Shown here one piece after another: positions 1 to 8,890 of a DNA stretch of 64,000 bases. Location: positions 5,106,501 through 5,170,500 of the forward strand of contig NZ_CP061038.1 of assembly GCF_014490665.1 (NCBI RefSeq). Reading direction: 5' to 3'. Position 1 is the stretch's first letter. Each line of letters opens with the position of its first letter. Origin of the DNA: Sphingomonas alpina (lineage in GTDB: Bacteria; Pseudomonadota; Alphaproteobacteria; Sphingomonadales; Sphingomonadaceae). Position numbers and translations under genes: made by a program. A model generated the notes under the pieces. It worked only from the letters and a program-made list of their open reading frames with translations, did no database searches and had not been told where the DNA came from.

Positions 1-186
1 CTGCGCCGAGGACCGCCTGATCCCGATCGTCGGACCGAAATCGATCGCCAGCTTGTAGGCCGGCTTGCGCGCCTCGGGAAAAGGCAGCGCCTCGACGATC
101 GTGCCGATGCGGATATCGACGGCCAGGAAATCGTCGAAGCCGATCGTCGGCGCGGCCGCCGCCGCCGGGTCATGCGTCGCGTGCAT
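1..186 (-). CDS. csaA: CsaA-type tRNA-binding protein/chaperone, 5' part (runs off the left edge)
   Basis: Reading the minus strand from the ATG at 186 gives 62 open codons that leave the window. After an Ala-rich leader the sequence reads [27 protein letters not shown] and IDFG, which is the N-terminal signature of CsaA, a small dimeric protein with a tRNA-binding OB fold (EMAP/Trbp111-like) that acts in the cytoplasm as an export-related chaperone. The family is about 110 residues, so roughly the second half is missing here. The start overlaps the stop of the upstream glutathione S-transferase gene by one base (TGATG), which suggests translational coupling. The family call is strong from these motifs; the biological role is taken from the family. 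Confidence 0.85.
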   Translation of the reverse strand, partial: MHATHDPAAAAAPTIGFDDFLAVDIRIGTIVEALPFPEARKPAYKLAIDFGPTIGIRRSSAQ

Positions 187-863
187 CAGAGATCGAAGTC
201 CACATCGTCATAATGTTTGGGCGGGGTGATCCCCTCCATCCGCTCCGACAGCAGGGGTCGGAAGCTCGGACGGCTCTTCAGCCCGCGATACCAGCGCGCG
301 GTCTGTTCATGATTCTTCCAGTCGATCCCGCCGAGATAATCTGTCACCGAAATCTGTGCCGCCGCCGCCAGGTCGGCGAGGCTCATCGTCGATCCTGCCA
401 TCCAGTTGTGATGGTCGAGCAGATAATCGGTATAATCGAGGTGACGCACTGCCGCCTTCATTGCCTCGCGCAGCACCTTGGAATCGGGCGATTCCTTGGT
501 CACCAGCCGCTTCTCCATCCGTTCGCGGAGCAGCGGTGCGGTGATATCGGCGAAGAATTGCGTGTCGAACCAGGCGACCAGCCGGCGGATTTCGGCGCGA
601 TTGACCGCCGTGCCATTGATCATCGCCGACTTCTCGACCGTTTCCTCGAGATATTCGCAGATTGCCATCGAATCCATCAGCAGGATTTTCCGTGCCGGAT
701 CGATCATCACCGGCACTTGGCCGGCGGGGTTCATGTCGAGGAATTCGTCACGTCGCTCCCATGGCGATTCGCGCACGAGATCGTAACCGACGCCCTTTTC
801 GCCGAGCAGAAGCCGGACCTTGCGTGAAAAAGGACATAGAGGGAATTGATGGAGTTGCCACAT
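186..863 (-). CDS. Glutathione S-transferase family protein
   Basis: This 225-residue protein has the thioredoxin-like N-terminal GST fold: a CPFS motif at residues 10-13 at the active-site end of the first strand, then NPAGQVPV and a [11 protein letters not shown] segment, the classic glutathione-binding strand-helix with the conserved Asp/Ser. The C-terminal half is all-helical and contains [12 protein letters not shown], matching the N-capping box of GST helix 6. Length fits a cytosolic GST. The substrate cannot be read from the sequence; a stress-related or CPFS-type GST is likely. It lies directly upstream of csaA with a one-base overlap. The ATG is preceded by GGCAGGG, very close to the start. 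Confidence 0.9.
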   Translation of the reverse strand: MWQLHQFPLCPFSRKVRLLLGEKGVGYDLVRESPWERRDEFLDMNPAGQVPVMIDPARKILLMDSMAICEYLEETVEKSAMINGTAVNRAEIRRLVAWFDTQFFADITAPLLRERMEKRLVTKESPDSKVLREAMKAAVRHLDYTDYLLDHHNWMAGSTMSLADLAAAAQISVTDYLGGIDWKNHEQTARWYRGLKSRPSFRPLLSERMEGITPPKHYDDVDFDL

Positions 864-908
864 CCCTGCCTACTTAACGCGAGGCGCAGGGACGTCCAGC
901 GCTTGACG

Positions 909-1352
909 TCAGTTGTCGTGCGAAGATCGGGCTTTCTCGCCATCGCGGGCGGATTTGAGCACGCGGCGCAAGCGGTTGGCGGTGGCGCGCAACTCGCCGC
1001 TCATCGTCGCGGCATCGCCAGCCACCGTTCCAGCAGCGGCAACGGCATTGCGGGTCTGGTCATGGAGGTCACGATCGAATGCGGGATCGTCGCGCCTGAC
1101 CAGTGTACCCAAGGTATCGTCCGACCGCACATCGTCTTGCGGATCGGTATAGCGTGCGAGCGGACCGACCCGCGTGTCGAGGATTGCGTTCGCCAGGTCG
1201 CCGATGATCCCAGCGATCCCGTCCTGAACCGCGGGATCCGACAGAGTGCGCGCCAGCTTGTCCGCCGAACGCTCCGTATCCGGGACGCGATCCTGCGCCA
1301 TGACCGGGGTGGTCATGGCAAGGCCCAGGGAAAGCAACAGGGTCAGTCTCAT
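909..1352 (-). CDS. Small exported protein of unknown function
   Basis: I place the start at the ATG at 1352 (147 residues) because it gives a clean signal peptide: MRLTLL, a hydrophobic core, then VMAQD as a likely cleavage site. A longer reading from 1388 would put 12 polar residues in front of it. The mature part is soluble and charged, with a segment ADKLARTLSDPAVQDGIAG and a helical C-terminal region rich in Ala and Arg. I do not recognise a named domain. It probably acts in the periplasm or at the envelope. It stands between gltB and the GST gene with short gaps on both sides, so it may be its own transcription unit. Confidence 0.7.
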   Translation of the reverse strand: MRLTLLLSLGLAMTTPVMAQDRVPDTERSADKLARTLSDPAVQDGIAGIIGDLANAILDTRVGPLARYTDPQDDVRSDDTLGTLVRRDDPAFDRDLHDQTRNAVAAAGTVAGDAATMSGELRATANRLRRVLKSARDGEKARSSHDN

Positions 1353-1419
1353 CGGAGCACCGTCGACTCGAATACCAGCGATATCCATAGCATAGCGGGC
1401 GATTGAACGCGACCCCGAC

Positions 1420-4400
1420 CTATTCCGCCGCGACCATCTCCACGCTGTCGTCGAGCGGATGGCTCAGTCGGGTGAGCATTTCCTTCGGCACGACCTGCCA
1501 GAAGCGGTCGACCACCCGGCCCCAATCGTCGAGCAGGCTGCCCGACCATTTGGAATCGGTTGCGGCATGATGCGCGCGGACCAGATTGAGCAGCACCGAT
1601 TCCCAATGCATCGACGATAGTCGCTGCCAGGTGATGCTTTCCGGATTGGCGCGGCGTGCGAAGCTGCCGTCCTCGTCATAGATGAACGCCATGCCGCCGG
1701 TCATGCCGGCGCCGAAATTGGTGCCGACCGCGCCGAGCACGACCGCCACGCCGCCGGTCATATACTCGCAGCCATTGGCGCCGCAGCCTTCGACCACCAC
1801 GGTCGCGCCCGAATTGCGCACCGCGAAACGCTCGCCCGCCTGGCCCGCCGCGAGCAGGCTGCCCGAGGTCGCGCCGTAGAGGACGGTGTTGCCGATGATC
1901 GTGTTCTGCTGGCTGACCAAAGGCGAGCTGACCACCGGCCGGACGACGATCTTGCCGCCCGACAGGCCCTTGCCGACATAGTCGTTGGCGTCGCCGAACA
2001 CCTCCAGCGTCACGCCCTTGCACAGGAATGCACCCAATGACTGGCCGGCCGAGCCGCGCAGCCGGACATGGACATGCCCGTCGGCGAGCGTCGACATGCC
2101 GAACTTGGCAGTGATTTCGCTCGACAGGCGCGTGCCGACCGCGCGGTGCGTGTTGCGCACCGAATAGGTCAGCTGCATCTTCTCACCGCGCGAGAACACC
2201 GCTGCCGCGTCCTTGATCATCTGCGCATCGAGGCTGTCCGGCACTTCGTTGCGGAAGCTGGTCAGCGAGAAGCGGCGCTGATCGTCGGGCGCATCGACCT
2301 TGGCGAGGATCGGGTTGAGATCAAGATCGTCGAGATGTTCGGCACCACGGCTGGTCTGGCGCAGCAATTCGGTGCGGCCGATCACCTCGTCCAGGCTGCG
2401 GAAGCCGAGCCGGGCGAGGATGTCGCGCACTTCCTCGGCGATGAAGGTCATCAGGTTGATGACCTTTTCCGGTGTGCCGGTGAACTTCGCGCGGAGGCGC
2501 TCGTCCTGCACGCACACACCGACCGGGCAGGTGTTGGAATGGCACTGCCGCACCATGATGCAGCCCATCGCGACGAGGCTGAGCGTGCCGATGCCGAATT
2601 CCTCGGCGCCGAGGATCGCGGCGATCACCACGTCACGGCCCGTCTTCAGTCCGCCATCGGTCCTGAGCTTGATCCGCCCGCGCAGGCCATTGAGCGTCAG
2701 CGTCTGGTTGACTTCGCTCAGCCCCATTTCCCACGGCGTGCCGGCATATTTGATGCTGGTCTGCGGACTCGCGCCGGTGCCGCCGACATGGCCGGAGACG
2801 AGAATGACATCGGCATGCGCCTTGGCCACGCCGGCTGCCACGGTGCCGATCCCGGCCGAGCTGACCAGCTTCACGCAGACGCGCGCACGTGGATTGATCT
2901 GCTTCAGGTCGTAGATCAGCTGCGCCAGATCCTCGATCGAATAGATGTCATGGTGCGGCGGCGGCGAGATCAATGTCACGCCCGGTGTCGCATGGCGCAG
3001 CTTGGCGATAAACTCGGTCACCTTGAAACCGGGCAGCTGCCCGCCCTCGCCAGGCTTGGCGCCCTGCGCGACCTTGATCTCGATCTCTTCGCACGCGCCG
3101 AGATATTCGGCGGTGACGCCGAACCGGCCCGAGGCGATCTGCTTGACGCCCGAGTTCGCATTGTCGCCATTCGCATAGGGCGTGTAGCGCGCCTTGTCCT
3201 CGCCGCCTTCGCCCGACACTGCCTTGGCGCCGATCCGGTTCATTGCGATGGCCAGCGTCTCATGCGCCTCCGGCCCAAGCGCGCCAAGGCTCATGCCCGG
3301 CGTGACGAAACGCTTGCGGATCTCGGTGATCGCCTCGACCTGGTCGACGGCCACGCCTTCGTCGGGGAAATTGAACTGCAGCAGATCGCGCAGATAGATG
3401 GGCGGCAGTGCCTCGACCCCACGCGAGAATTGCAGATAGGTCGAATAGCTGTCGTTGCCGACCGCCGATTGCAGCAAGTGCATCAGCTGCGCCGAATAGG
3501 CATGCGCCTCGCCGGTATGCCGCTGGCGATAAAAGCCGCCGATCGGGAGCGTCGCGACGGCGGGATCATAGGCCGCCTCATGCCGCTCCGTCGCATTGAC
3601 GAACAGCGAGGCATAGCCTTCACCCGAAATCTTCGCCGGCATGCCGGGAAACAGGTCGTTGACCAGCGCCCGGCTAAGACCCACCGCTTCGAAATTATAG
3701 CCGCCGCGATAGCTGGAGATCACCGCGATCCCCATCTTCGACATGATCTTGAGGAGCCCCTCATCGATCGCCTTGCGATGCCGCTTGAAGCAATCCTCGA
3801 GACTGAGGTCGCCGAACAGGCCACGTTCGTGCCGGTCAACGATCGATGCCTCGGTCAGATAGGCGTGCACCGTGGTCGCGCCGACGCCGATCAGCACCGC
3901 ATAATAATGCGTGTCGAGGCATTCGGCGGTCTGGATGTTGACGCTGGCATAGGAGCGCAGCCCTTTGCGCACGAGATGCGTATGTACTGCCGCTGCCGCC
4001 AGCACGCCGGCGATGCCGACTCGGTCGGGGCCGATGTTCATGTCTGACAGGAACAGTTCGCTTTTGCCCTCGCGCACCGCTTGTTCGGCTTCCGCACGAA
4101 TCCGTGCGATCGCTGCGCGCAGATGTTCGGGCTTGCCGCTCGCCTCGAAGGTGCAGTCGATCTCCGCCACTGCCGATCCGAAATAGGCTTTGAGACGCGC
4201 CCAGTCAGTGCCGGTCAGCACCGGCGATTCAAGCACGAGCACGCCGTCGCGCCGATCCTCGGTGTCGAGGATGTTGGCGAGGTTACCGAAGCGGGTCTTG
4301 AGCGACATGACATGGCGCTCGCGTAAGCTATCGATCGGCGGATTGGTCACCTGGCTGAAATTCTGCCGGAAGAACTGGCTGATCAGCCGCGGCTTGTCCG

Positions 4401-5949
4401 AGATCACCGCGAGCGGCGTATCGTCACCCATCGACCCGATCGCTTCCTTCGCGCCCTCGACCATGGGCGACAGGATCAGCTCCATATCCTCCAGGGTCTG
4501 GCCGGCGGCGACCTGGCGCCGGATCAGATCGGCGCGGCTGAAGCGAGCCGTCGCATCGGCGGGCGGAGCGGGGAGATCGTCGATCGCGGTGAAATTGCCG
4601 ATCATCGCGCCGTAATCGGCCTCGGCTGCCAGCCGGTCCTTGACCTCACGGTCCTTGAGCAGTTCACCCTTGTCGAGATCGATCGCGATCATCTGGCCCG
4701 GGCCGAGCCGGCCCTTCTCGATGATGGTCGATTCAGGCACCACGACCATGCCGCTCTCGGAACCAACGATCAGCAGCCCGTCGGAGGTACGGGTGTAGCG
4801 CAGCGGCCGCAGTGCGTTGCGATCCATGCCGGCAACCGCCCAGCGGCCATCGGTCATGGCAAGTGCGGCGGGGCCGTCCCACGGCTCCATCACGCTGGCG
4901 AGATATTTGTACATGTCGAGATGCGCGCGAGGCATCTCGTCCTTGCCCAGCCATGCCTCGGGTACGAGCATCAACTTGGCGGTCGGCGCGTCGCGACCCG
5001 AACGACAGATTGCCTCGAACACCGCGTCGAGTGCTGCGGTATCGGATGCACCGGCCGGGATGACCGGTTTGATGTCCTCGGAATTGTCGCCGAACGCGAG
5101 GCTTGCCATGCGGATCTCGTGGCTCAGCATCCAGTTCTTGTTGCCGCGGATCGTGTTGATCTCGCCATTATGCGCGAGGCAGCGGAACGGCTGCGCCAGC
5201 CACCATTGCGGGAAGGTGTTGGTCGAATAACGCTGATGGAAGATCGCTACCCGGCTCTCGAAGCGCTGGTCCTGCAGGTCGGGATAGAAGACCGACAGCG
5301 ATTCCGCGAGGAACAGCCCCTTGTAGATGATCGAGCGGCACGACAGCGAACAGATATAAAAGCCCTGGATCTGCGCGGCGATGACGCGCTTTTCGATCCG
5401 GCGGCGGACGAGATAGAGATTCTTCTCGAACTCGGCGGCGCTCGCCTCATCGGGCAGGGGGCCGGCGATCATGATCTGCTCGATCTCGGGCCGCGTGGCT
5501 TGCGCCTTTTGCCCGATCACCGACACATCGACCGGCACCTGGCGCCAGCCATAGATCGAATAGCCTTCCTCGATGATCACGCTCTCGACGATCGTGCGGC
5601 AGGCTTCCTGCGCGCCGAGATCGGTGCGCGGCAGGAAGATCATGCCGACCGCCAGCCGGTTCGGCTGCACCTTGTGCCCCGATGCGACGACGGCATCATC
5701 GAAGAATTTGAGCGGCAGATCGACATGCAGGCCGGCCCCGTCGCCGGTCTTGCCATCGGCATCGACCGCGCCGCGGTGCCACACCGCCTTCAGCGCATCG
5801 ATCGCCGACTGTACCACGCGCCGTGAGGCGCTGCCGTCGGTGGCCGCGACCAGCCCGACGCCGCAGGCGTCGCCTTCGAACTCGGGCCGGTACATGCCGT
5901 CACGGGCAAGGCGGTCGCGTTCGGCCTGATTGGCGATCTGGCTGTTCAT
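1420..5949 (-). CDS. gltB: Glutamate synthase (NADPH) large subunit
   Basis: The 1509-residue protein is full length for bacterial GltB. It makes glutamate from glutamine and 2-oxoglutarate in ammonia assimilation. The class-II amidotransferase domain starts at GDACGVGLV; Cys29 would become the N-terminal nucleophile after removal of the short propeptide. The central and FMN-binding regions follow, with GEGGEDKARY, and the 3Fe-4S cluster motif CIMVRQCHSNTCPVGVC. The C-terminal part is the Gly-rich beta-helix. I chose the ATG at 5949 rather than the longer reading from 6051 because it gives the usual short propeptide and overlaps the stop of the preceding gene by one base (TGATG). It is the last gene of gltD-DUF2059-DUF2059-gltB. 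Confidence 0.97.
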   Translation of the reverse strand: MNSQIANQAERDRLARDGMYRPEFEGDACGVGLVAATDGSASRRVVQSAIDALKAVWHRGAVDADGKTGDGAGLHVDLPLKFFDDAVVASGHKVQPNRLAVGMIFLPRTDLGAQEACRTIVESVIIEEGYSIYGWRQVPVDVSVIGQKAQATRPEIEQIMIAGPLPDEASAAEFEKNLYLVRRRIEKRVIAAQIQGFYICSLSCRSIIYKGLFLAESLSVFYPDLQDQRFESRVAIFHQRYSTNTFPQWWLAQPFRCLAHNGEINTIRGNKNWMLSHEIRMASLAFGDNSEDIKPVIPAGASDTAALDAVFEAICRSGRDAPTAKLMLVPEAWLGKDEMPRAHLDMYKYLASVMEPWDGPAALAMTDGRWAVAGMDRNALRPLRYTRTSDGLLIVGSESGMVVVPESTIIEKGRLGPGQMIAIDLDKGELLKDREVKDRLAAEADYGAMIGNFTAIDDLPAPPADATARFSRADLIRRQVAAGQTLEDMELILSPMVEGAKEAIGSMGDDTPLAVISDKPRLISQFFRQNFSQVTNPPIDSLRERHVMSLKTRFGNLANILDTEDRRDGVLVLESPVLTGTDWARLKAYFGSAVAEIDCTFEASGKPEHLRAAIARIRAEAEQAVREGKSELFLSDMNIGPDRVGIAGVLAAAAVHTHLVRKGLRSYASVNIQTAECLDTHYYAVLIGVGATTVHAYLTEASIVDRHERGLFGDLSLEDCFKRHRKAIDEGLLKIMSKMGIAVISSYRGGYNFEAVGLSRALVNDLFPGMPAKISGEGYASLFVNATERHEAAYDPAVATLPIGGFYRQRHTGEAHAYSAQLMHLLQSAVGNDSYSTYLQFSRGVEALPPIYLRDLLQFNFPDEGVAVDQVEAITEIRKRFVTPGMSLGALGPEAHETLAIAMNRIGAKAVSGEGGEDKARYTPYANGDNANSGVKQIASGRFGVTAEYLGACEEIEIKVAQGAKPGEGGQLPGFKVTEFIAKLRHATPGVTLISPPPHHDIYSIEDLAQLIYDLKQINPRARVCVKLVSSAGIGTVAAGVAKAHADVILVSGHVGGTGASPQTSIKYAGTPWEMGLSEVNQTLTLNGLRGRIKLRTDGGLKTGRDVVIAAILGAEEFGIGTLSLVAMGCIMVRQCHSNTCPVGVCVQDERLRAKFTGTPEKVINLMTFIAEEVRDILARLGFRSLDEVIGRTELLRQTSRGAEHLDDLDLNPILAKVDAPDDQRRFSLTSFRNEVPDSLDAQMIKDAAAVFSRGEKMQLTYSVRNTHRAVGTRLSSEITAKFGMSTLADGHVHVRLRGSAGQSLGAFLCKGVTLEVFGDANDYVGKGLSGGKIVVRPVVSSPLVSQQNTIIGNTVLYGATSGSLLAAGQAGERFAVRNSGATVVVEGCGANGCEYMTGGVAVVLGAVGTNFGAGMTGGMAFIYDEDGSFARRANPESITWQRLSSMHWESVLLNLVRAHHAATDSKWSGSLLDDWGRVVDRFWQVVPKEMLTRLSHPLDDSVEMVAAE

Positions 5950-6563
5950 CAGTGGCGCCCCTTTTTGTCCAGCGCTTCGATCTCTGCCTTCAGCTTGGCC
6001 ACTTCGTCGGGCATGCGTTGCATCGATCGCGTCATCAGGCCATTCATCCACACGCCGACATCGGGATCAGCCATGATCGTCGGTGCCTGCGCCAGATAGA
6101 CCTGACCCGTCGGCGTCGCGAAAAAGGTCGCCATGTCGTTCAACTGCGCGAGCGTGAAGCGGCGGGCATATGCGCGTGCCATCGCATCGAGCATGCCCGG
6201 CAGATTGGCGATCAGTTCCTCGGTGCTCCTTGCCATCTGCCGTTCCATGAAGCGGTCGAATACTGCCCGCGCCCCCGGCTGCTTGTCCATCGCGGCGGCG
6301 AGTTCGGCATTCTGGGCGAACGACCGGGTCATGTTCTGCATCATTGCGGCCATCATCGATCGCATCATCTGGTCGCGTGTCGCGGACGGCATGATCTGAT
6401 CCATCAGCGCACGCGCCACAGTCAGTCGCGCCGGATCGACCGGGGTCGCCTGCGCCGGTGCCGGTGCCGGTGCCGGTGCTGTAGGCGCTGGCGTGGTCTG
6501 GGCGGCCAAAGGTGCGGAGACGGCTGATGCCAGCAGCACGACGAGCGTCGCTGTCCTGATCAT
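5949..6563 (-). CDS. DUF2059 domain protein, secreted (first of a tandem pair, next to gltB)
   Basis: The start at 6563 gives 204 residues with a signal peptide (MIRTATLVVLLAS followed by APLAAQ) and an AGGAAG ribosome site just upstream; a GTG at 6596 is possible but would bury the signal. After a Pro/Ala-rich linker (TPAPTAPAPAPAP) comes a Met-rich helical domain with YARRFTLAQLNDMATFFATPTGQ, the hallmark of DUF2059. Members are periplasmic or envelope proteins of unknown role. It is paralogous to the next gene upstream, which carries YARRFTVAELGDLDRFFATPTG. Both lie in the gltDB operon, and this one ends in a one-base overlap with gltB. A direct link to glutamate synthesis is not evident. 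Confidence 0.85.
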   Translation of the reverse strand: MIRTATLVVLLASAVSAPLAAQTTPAPTAPAPAPAPAQATPVDPARLTVARALMDQIMPSATRDQMMRSMMAAMMQNMTRSFAQNAELAAAMDKQPGARAVFDRFMERQMARSTEELIANLPGMLDAMARAYARRFTLAQLNDMATFFATPTGQVYLAQAPTIMADPDVGVWMNGLMTRSMQRMPDEVAKLKAEIEALDKKGRH

Positions 6564-6592
6564 GGGGAGTCTTCCTGCTGAGTCTGTCATCG

Positions 6593-7294
6593 TCACTTGC
6601 TTTTGCTCCGCTTGGGCGCTGGCGGCAGGTGCTTGGTGGCGGCCTCGATCTTGGCCATCATCGCCGGCATTTCCTTCATCATGCGTGGCGCAAAGGACTG
6701 CATCGCCTGCATCATGTCAGGACCCATCATCAGCAACATCGAATCGCGGGCATAGGCGGTGCCGGTCGGGGTCGCGAAGAAGCGATCGAGATCGCCCAGT
6801 TCGGCAACGGTGAAGCGGCGGGCATAGGATCTGGTCAGCGCCTCGCGCACCTCGGGTTCGGCGTCGGTCATGATCCGCGACATCTCGTCCGCCATGACGC
6901 GCATCGAGATGCGCATCCGCTCTTCGAAATGGGGGTCGTCGGCGACCATCGCTTCACCCAGGGTCTTGCCCTTGAGCGCAGCGCCTTTTGCCTTGTCATC
7001 ATCAGGCATGGTCGCGGCGATGTCGTCCATCTTCATGCCGTACAGGCCCGACATCATGTTGCCGACCGTCTGATCCATCGTGGTGCGCATCAGCCGTTCA
7101 TAGGTGCCGAGCGGCCAGATGCGCTCGATCACCGGCCGTGCGGCGGCGAGCCGTGCGGCATCAGGGGGCCCGATTGGTGCAGGGGCTGACGTGCTGGGGG
7201 CGGGGACTGGGCCCGCCACCGGCGCCGTTTGAGCGGTCAGGGAGGCGGGTGTCGTCAATGCCAGCAGCAGCGCGAATTTCGGTGCGCCGGTCAT
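6593..7294 (-). CDS. DUF2059 domain protein, secreted (second of a tandem pair, next to gltD)
   Basis: This 233-residue protein begins with a signal peptide (KFALLLALTTPASLTAQ), then a low-complexity Pro/Ala linker, then a Met-rich helical domain ending in YARRFTVAELGDLDRFFATPTGTAY. The signature matches the downstream paralogue, so a local duplication is likely. The C-terminal tail is basic (PAPKRSKSK). Its ATG overlaps the gltD stop by four bases (ATGA), so translation is coupled to gltD. DUF2059 proteins have no established biochemical role; location in the periplasm or at the outer membrane is inferred from the signal peptide. Confidence 0.85.
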   Translation of the reverse strand: MTGAPKFALLLALTTPASLTAQTAPVAGPVPAPSTSAPAPIGPPDAARLAAARPVIERIWPLGTYERLMRTTMDQTVGNMMSGLYGMKMDDIAATMPDDDKAKGAALKGKTLGEAMVADDPHFEERMRISMRVMADEMSRIMTDAEPEVREALTRSYARRFTVAELGDLDRFFATPTGTAYARDSMLLMMGPDMMQAMQSFAPRMMKEMPAMMAKIEAATKHLPPAPKRSKSK

Positions 7295-8730
7295 GCCGCT
7301 TTCCGCTCACCCGCGGCCTTGGCCTTCAGCCATTTGTGCATCGCTGCCGACACATCGCGCCCGTCGCGGATCGCCCACACGACAAGGCTTGCGCCGCGCA
7401 CAATGTCGCCGGCCGCGAACACGCCGTCGAGGCTGGTCATCAGCGTCTTGTTATCGACCAGCACCGTGCCCCAGCGCGTGACGCCGAGCTCGGGAGCGCC
7501 GAACAGATGCGGCAGATCCTCGGCATCGAAGCCAAGCGCCTTGATCACCAGATCGGCGGGCACGTCGAAGCCGCCATCGGGATCGACCTCGGGTGCGCGA
7601 CGGCCGCTCGCATCGGGAGCGCCGAGCCGCACCCGGCTGGCCTTCACGCCGGTCACCCGATCGCCCGAGAGGAACGCTTCGGGTGCGGAAAGCCAGACGA
7701 ATTCGACGCCTTCCTCTTCGGCATTGGCCACTTCGCGTTGCGACCCCGGCATGTTGGCGCGGTCGCGGCGATAGAGGCACTTCACCGATGCGGCGCCCTG
7801 GCGCACCGCAGTGCGCACGCAATCCATCGCGGTGTCGCCGCCACCGATCACCACGACATGCTTGCCCGCCGCATCGAGCGATCCGTCGTCGAAAGCGGGC
7901 ACGGCATCGCCAAAGCCCTTGCGGTTCGACGCGGTGAGGAAGTCGAGCGCATCGACCACGCCCTCACTGCCGACGCCCGGCGCCTTGATCGCGCGCGGTT
8001 GATAGACGCCGGTCGCGATCAGTACGCTGTCGTGGCGCTGACGCAATTCGGTCATGCTCGCATCGCGGCCGACCTCGAAATTATCGTGAAAGACGATGCC
8101 GCCTTCCTTCAGCCGGTCGACGCGGCGCATGACGACATGCTTCTCCAGCTTGAAACCGGGAATGCCATAGGTCAGCAATCCCCCGGCGCGGTCGTAGCGA
8201 TCATAGACATGTACGTCATAGCCATGGCCGCGCAGATATTCCGCCGCGCTGAGCCCGGCCGGTCCGGCGCCGATGATACCGACCGATTGTCCGCGCGGGG
8301 CGCCGACCACAAGCGGCTCGACCCAGCCTTCCTCCCAGGCCGTGTCGGTGATGAACTTCTCGACCGATCCGATCGTCACCGCGCCGTGGCCGGAGAATTC
8401 GATCACGCAATTGCCTTCGCACAGCCGGTCCTGCGGGCAGATCCGGCCGCAGATCTCGGGCATGGTGGAGGTCGAATTGCTCAGCTCAAAGGCTTCGCGC
8501 AGCCGACCTTCGGCGGTCAGGCGAAGCCAGTCGGGGATATGATTGTGCAACGGGCAATGTACCGAACAATAAGGCACGCCGCATTGCGAGCAGCGCCCGG
8601 CCTGATCCTCGGCGGCGGGCGGCGCATAGCGGTCGGCGATCTCGCGGAAATCCTCCGCGCGCAGCATGGGCGCGCGCTTGCCGGGAAAGGCCTGCGGCGT
8701 TCCCACGAATTTCAGCATGGTTTCGGTCAT
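7291..8730 (-). CDS. gltD: Glutamate synthase (NADPH) small subunit
   Basis: The 479-residue flavoprotein passes electrons from NADPH to GltB. N-terminal Cys clusters RCSQCGVPYCSVHCP and CGRICPQDRLCEGNC bind the two 4Fe-4S clusters. They are followed by the FAD-binding GIIGAGPAGLSAAEYL and the NADPH-binding VVIGGGDTAMDC, then a C-terminal GVFAAGDIVRGASLV. The ATG at 8730 (MTETMLKFVG) fits the family N-terminus and has GAGCGAGG upstream; the open frame runs back to 8784 but adds an untypical leader. It is the first gene of a four-gene operon. A perfect inverted repeat about 70 bases upstream may be its operator. Confidence 0.96.
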   Translation of the reverse strand: MTETMLKFVGTPQAFPGKRAPMLRAEDFREIADRYAPPAAEDQAGRCSQCGVPYCSVHCPLHNHIPDWLRLTAEGRLREAFELSNSTSTMPEICGRICPQDRLCEGNCVIEFSGHGAVTIGSVEKFITDTAWEEGWVEPLVVGAPRGQSVGIIGAGPAGLSAAEYLRGHGYDVHVYDRYDRAGGLLTYGIPGFKLEKHVVMRRVDRLKEGGIVFHDNFEVGRDASMTELRQRHDSVLIATGVYQPRAIKAPGVGSEGVVDALDFLTASNRKGFGDAVPAFDDGSLDAAGKHVVVIGGGDTAMDCVRTAVRQGAASVKCLYRRDRANMPGSQREVANAEEEGVEFVWLSAPEAFLSGDRVTGVKASRVRLGAPDASGRRAPEVDPDGGFDVPADLVIKALGFDAEDLPHLFGAPELGVTRWGTVLVDNKTLMTSLDGVFAAGDIVRGASLVVWAIRDGRDVSAAMHKWLKAKAAGERKAA

Positions 8731-8799
8731 TGGCCTCGCTCGGTTAACGAGGCGCGTCTTAGCCGCAGAAACAGGCAAAGTCACGGCAAAATCGACTTT

Positions 8800-8820
8800 T
8801 AGGTAAGTCTTGCTTACCTA
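8800..8820. promoter_or_regulatory. Perfect 8-bp inverted repeat upstream of gltD
   Basis: TAGGTAAG and CTTACCTA are separated by five bases, 70-90 bases upstream of the gltD start and downstream of the uppP stop. There is no T-run, so it is a poor intrinsic terminator. A dimeric regulator site controlling the gltD operon is the simpler reading, but no regulator can be named. Confidence 0.4.
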
Positions 8821-8890
8821 TTAAGGGGCTACATGGAGAAAGTGACTGTTTTCTGGTGCATTGGTCTGCTAATTTATGGCCGTATCGGTA

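Noticed and set aside
2068-4047. 659-codon plus-strand open frame
   Set aside because: Antisense to gltB; Arg/His/Asp-rich translation without motifs, a typical shadow in high-GC DNA.
6988-8802. 604-codon plus-strand open frame
   Set aside because: Antisense to gltD and a DUF2059 gene, with no recognisable protein features.
8800-8820. Inverted repeat considered as the uppP/gltD terminator
   Set aside because: No T-run on either strand, and it lies upstream of the gene ends that would need it.
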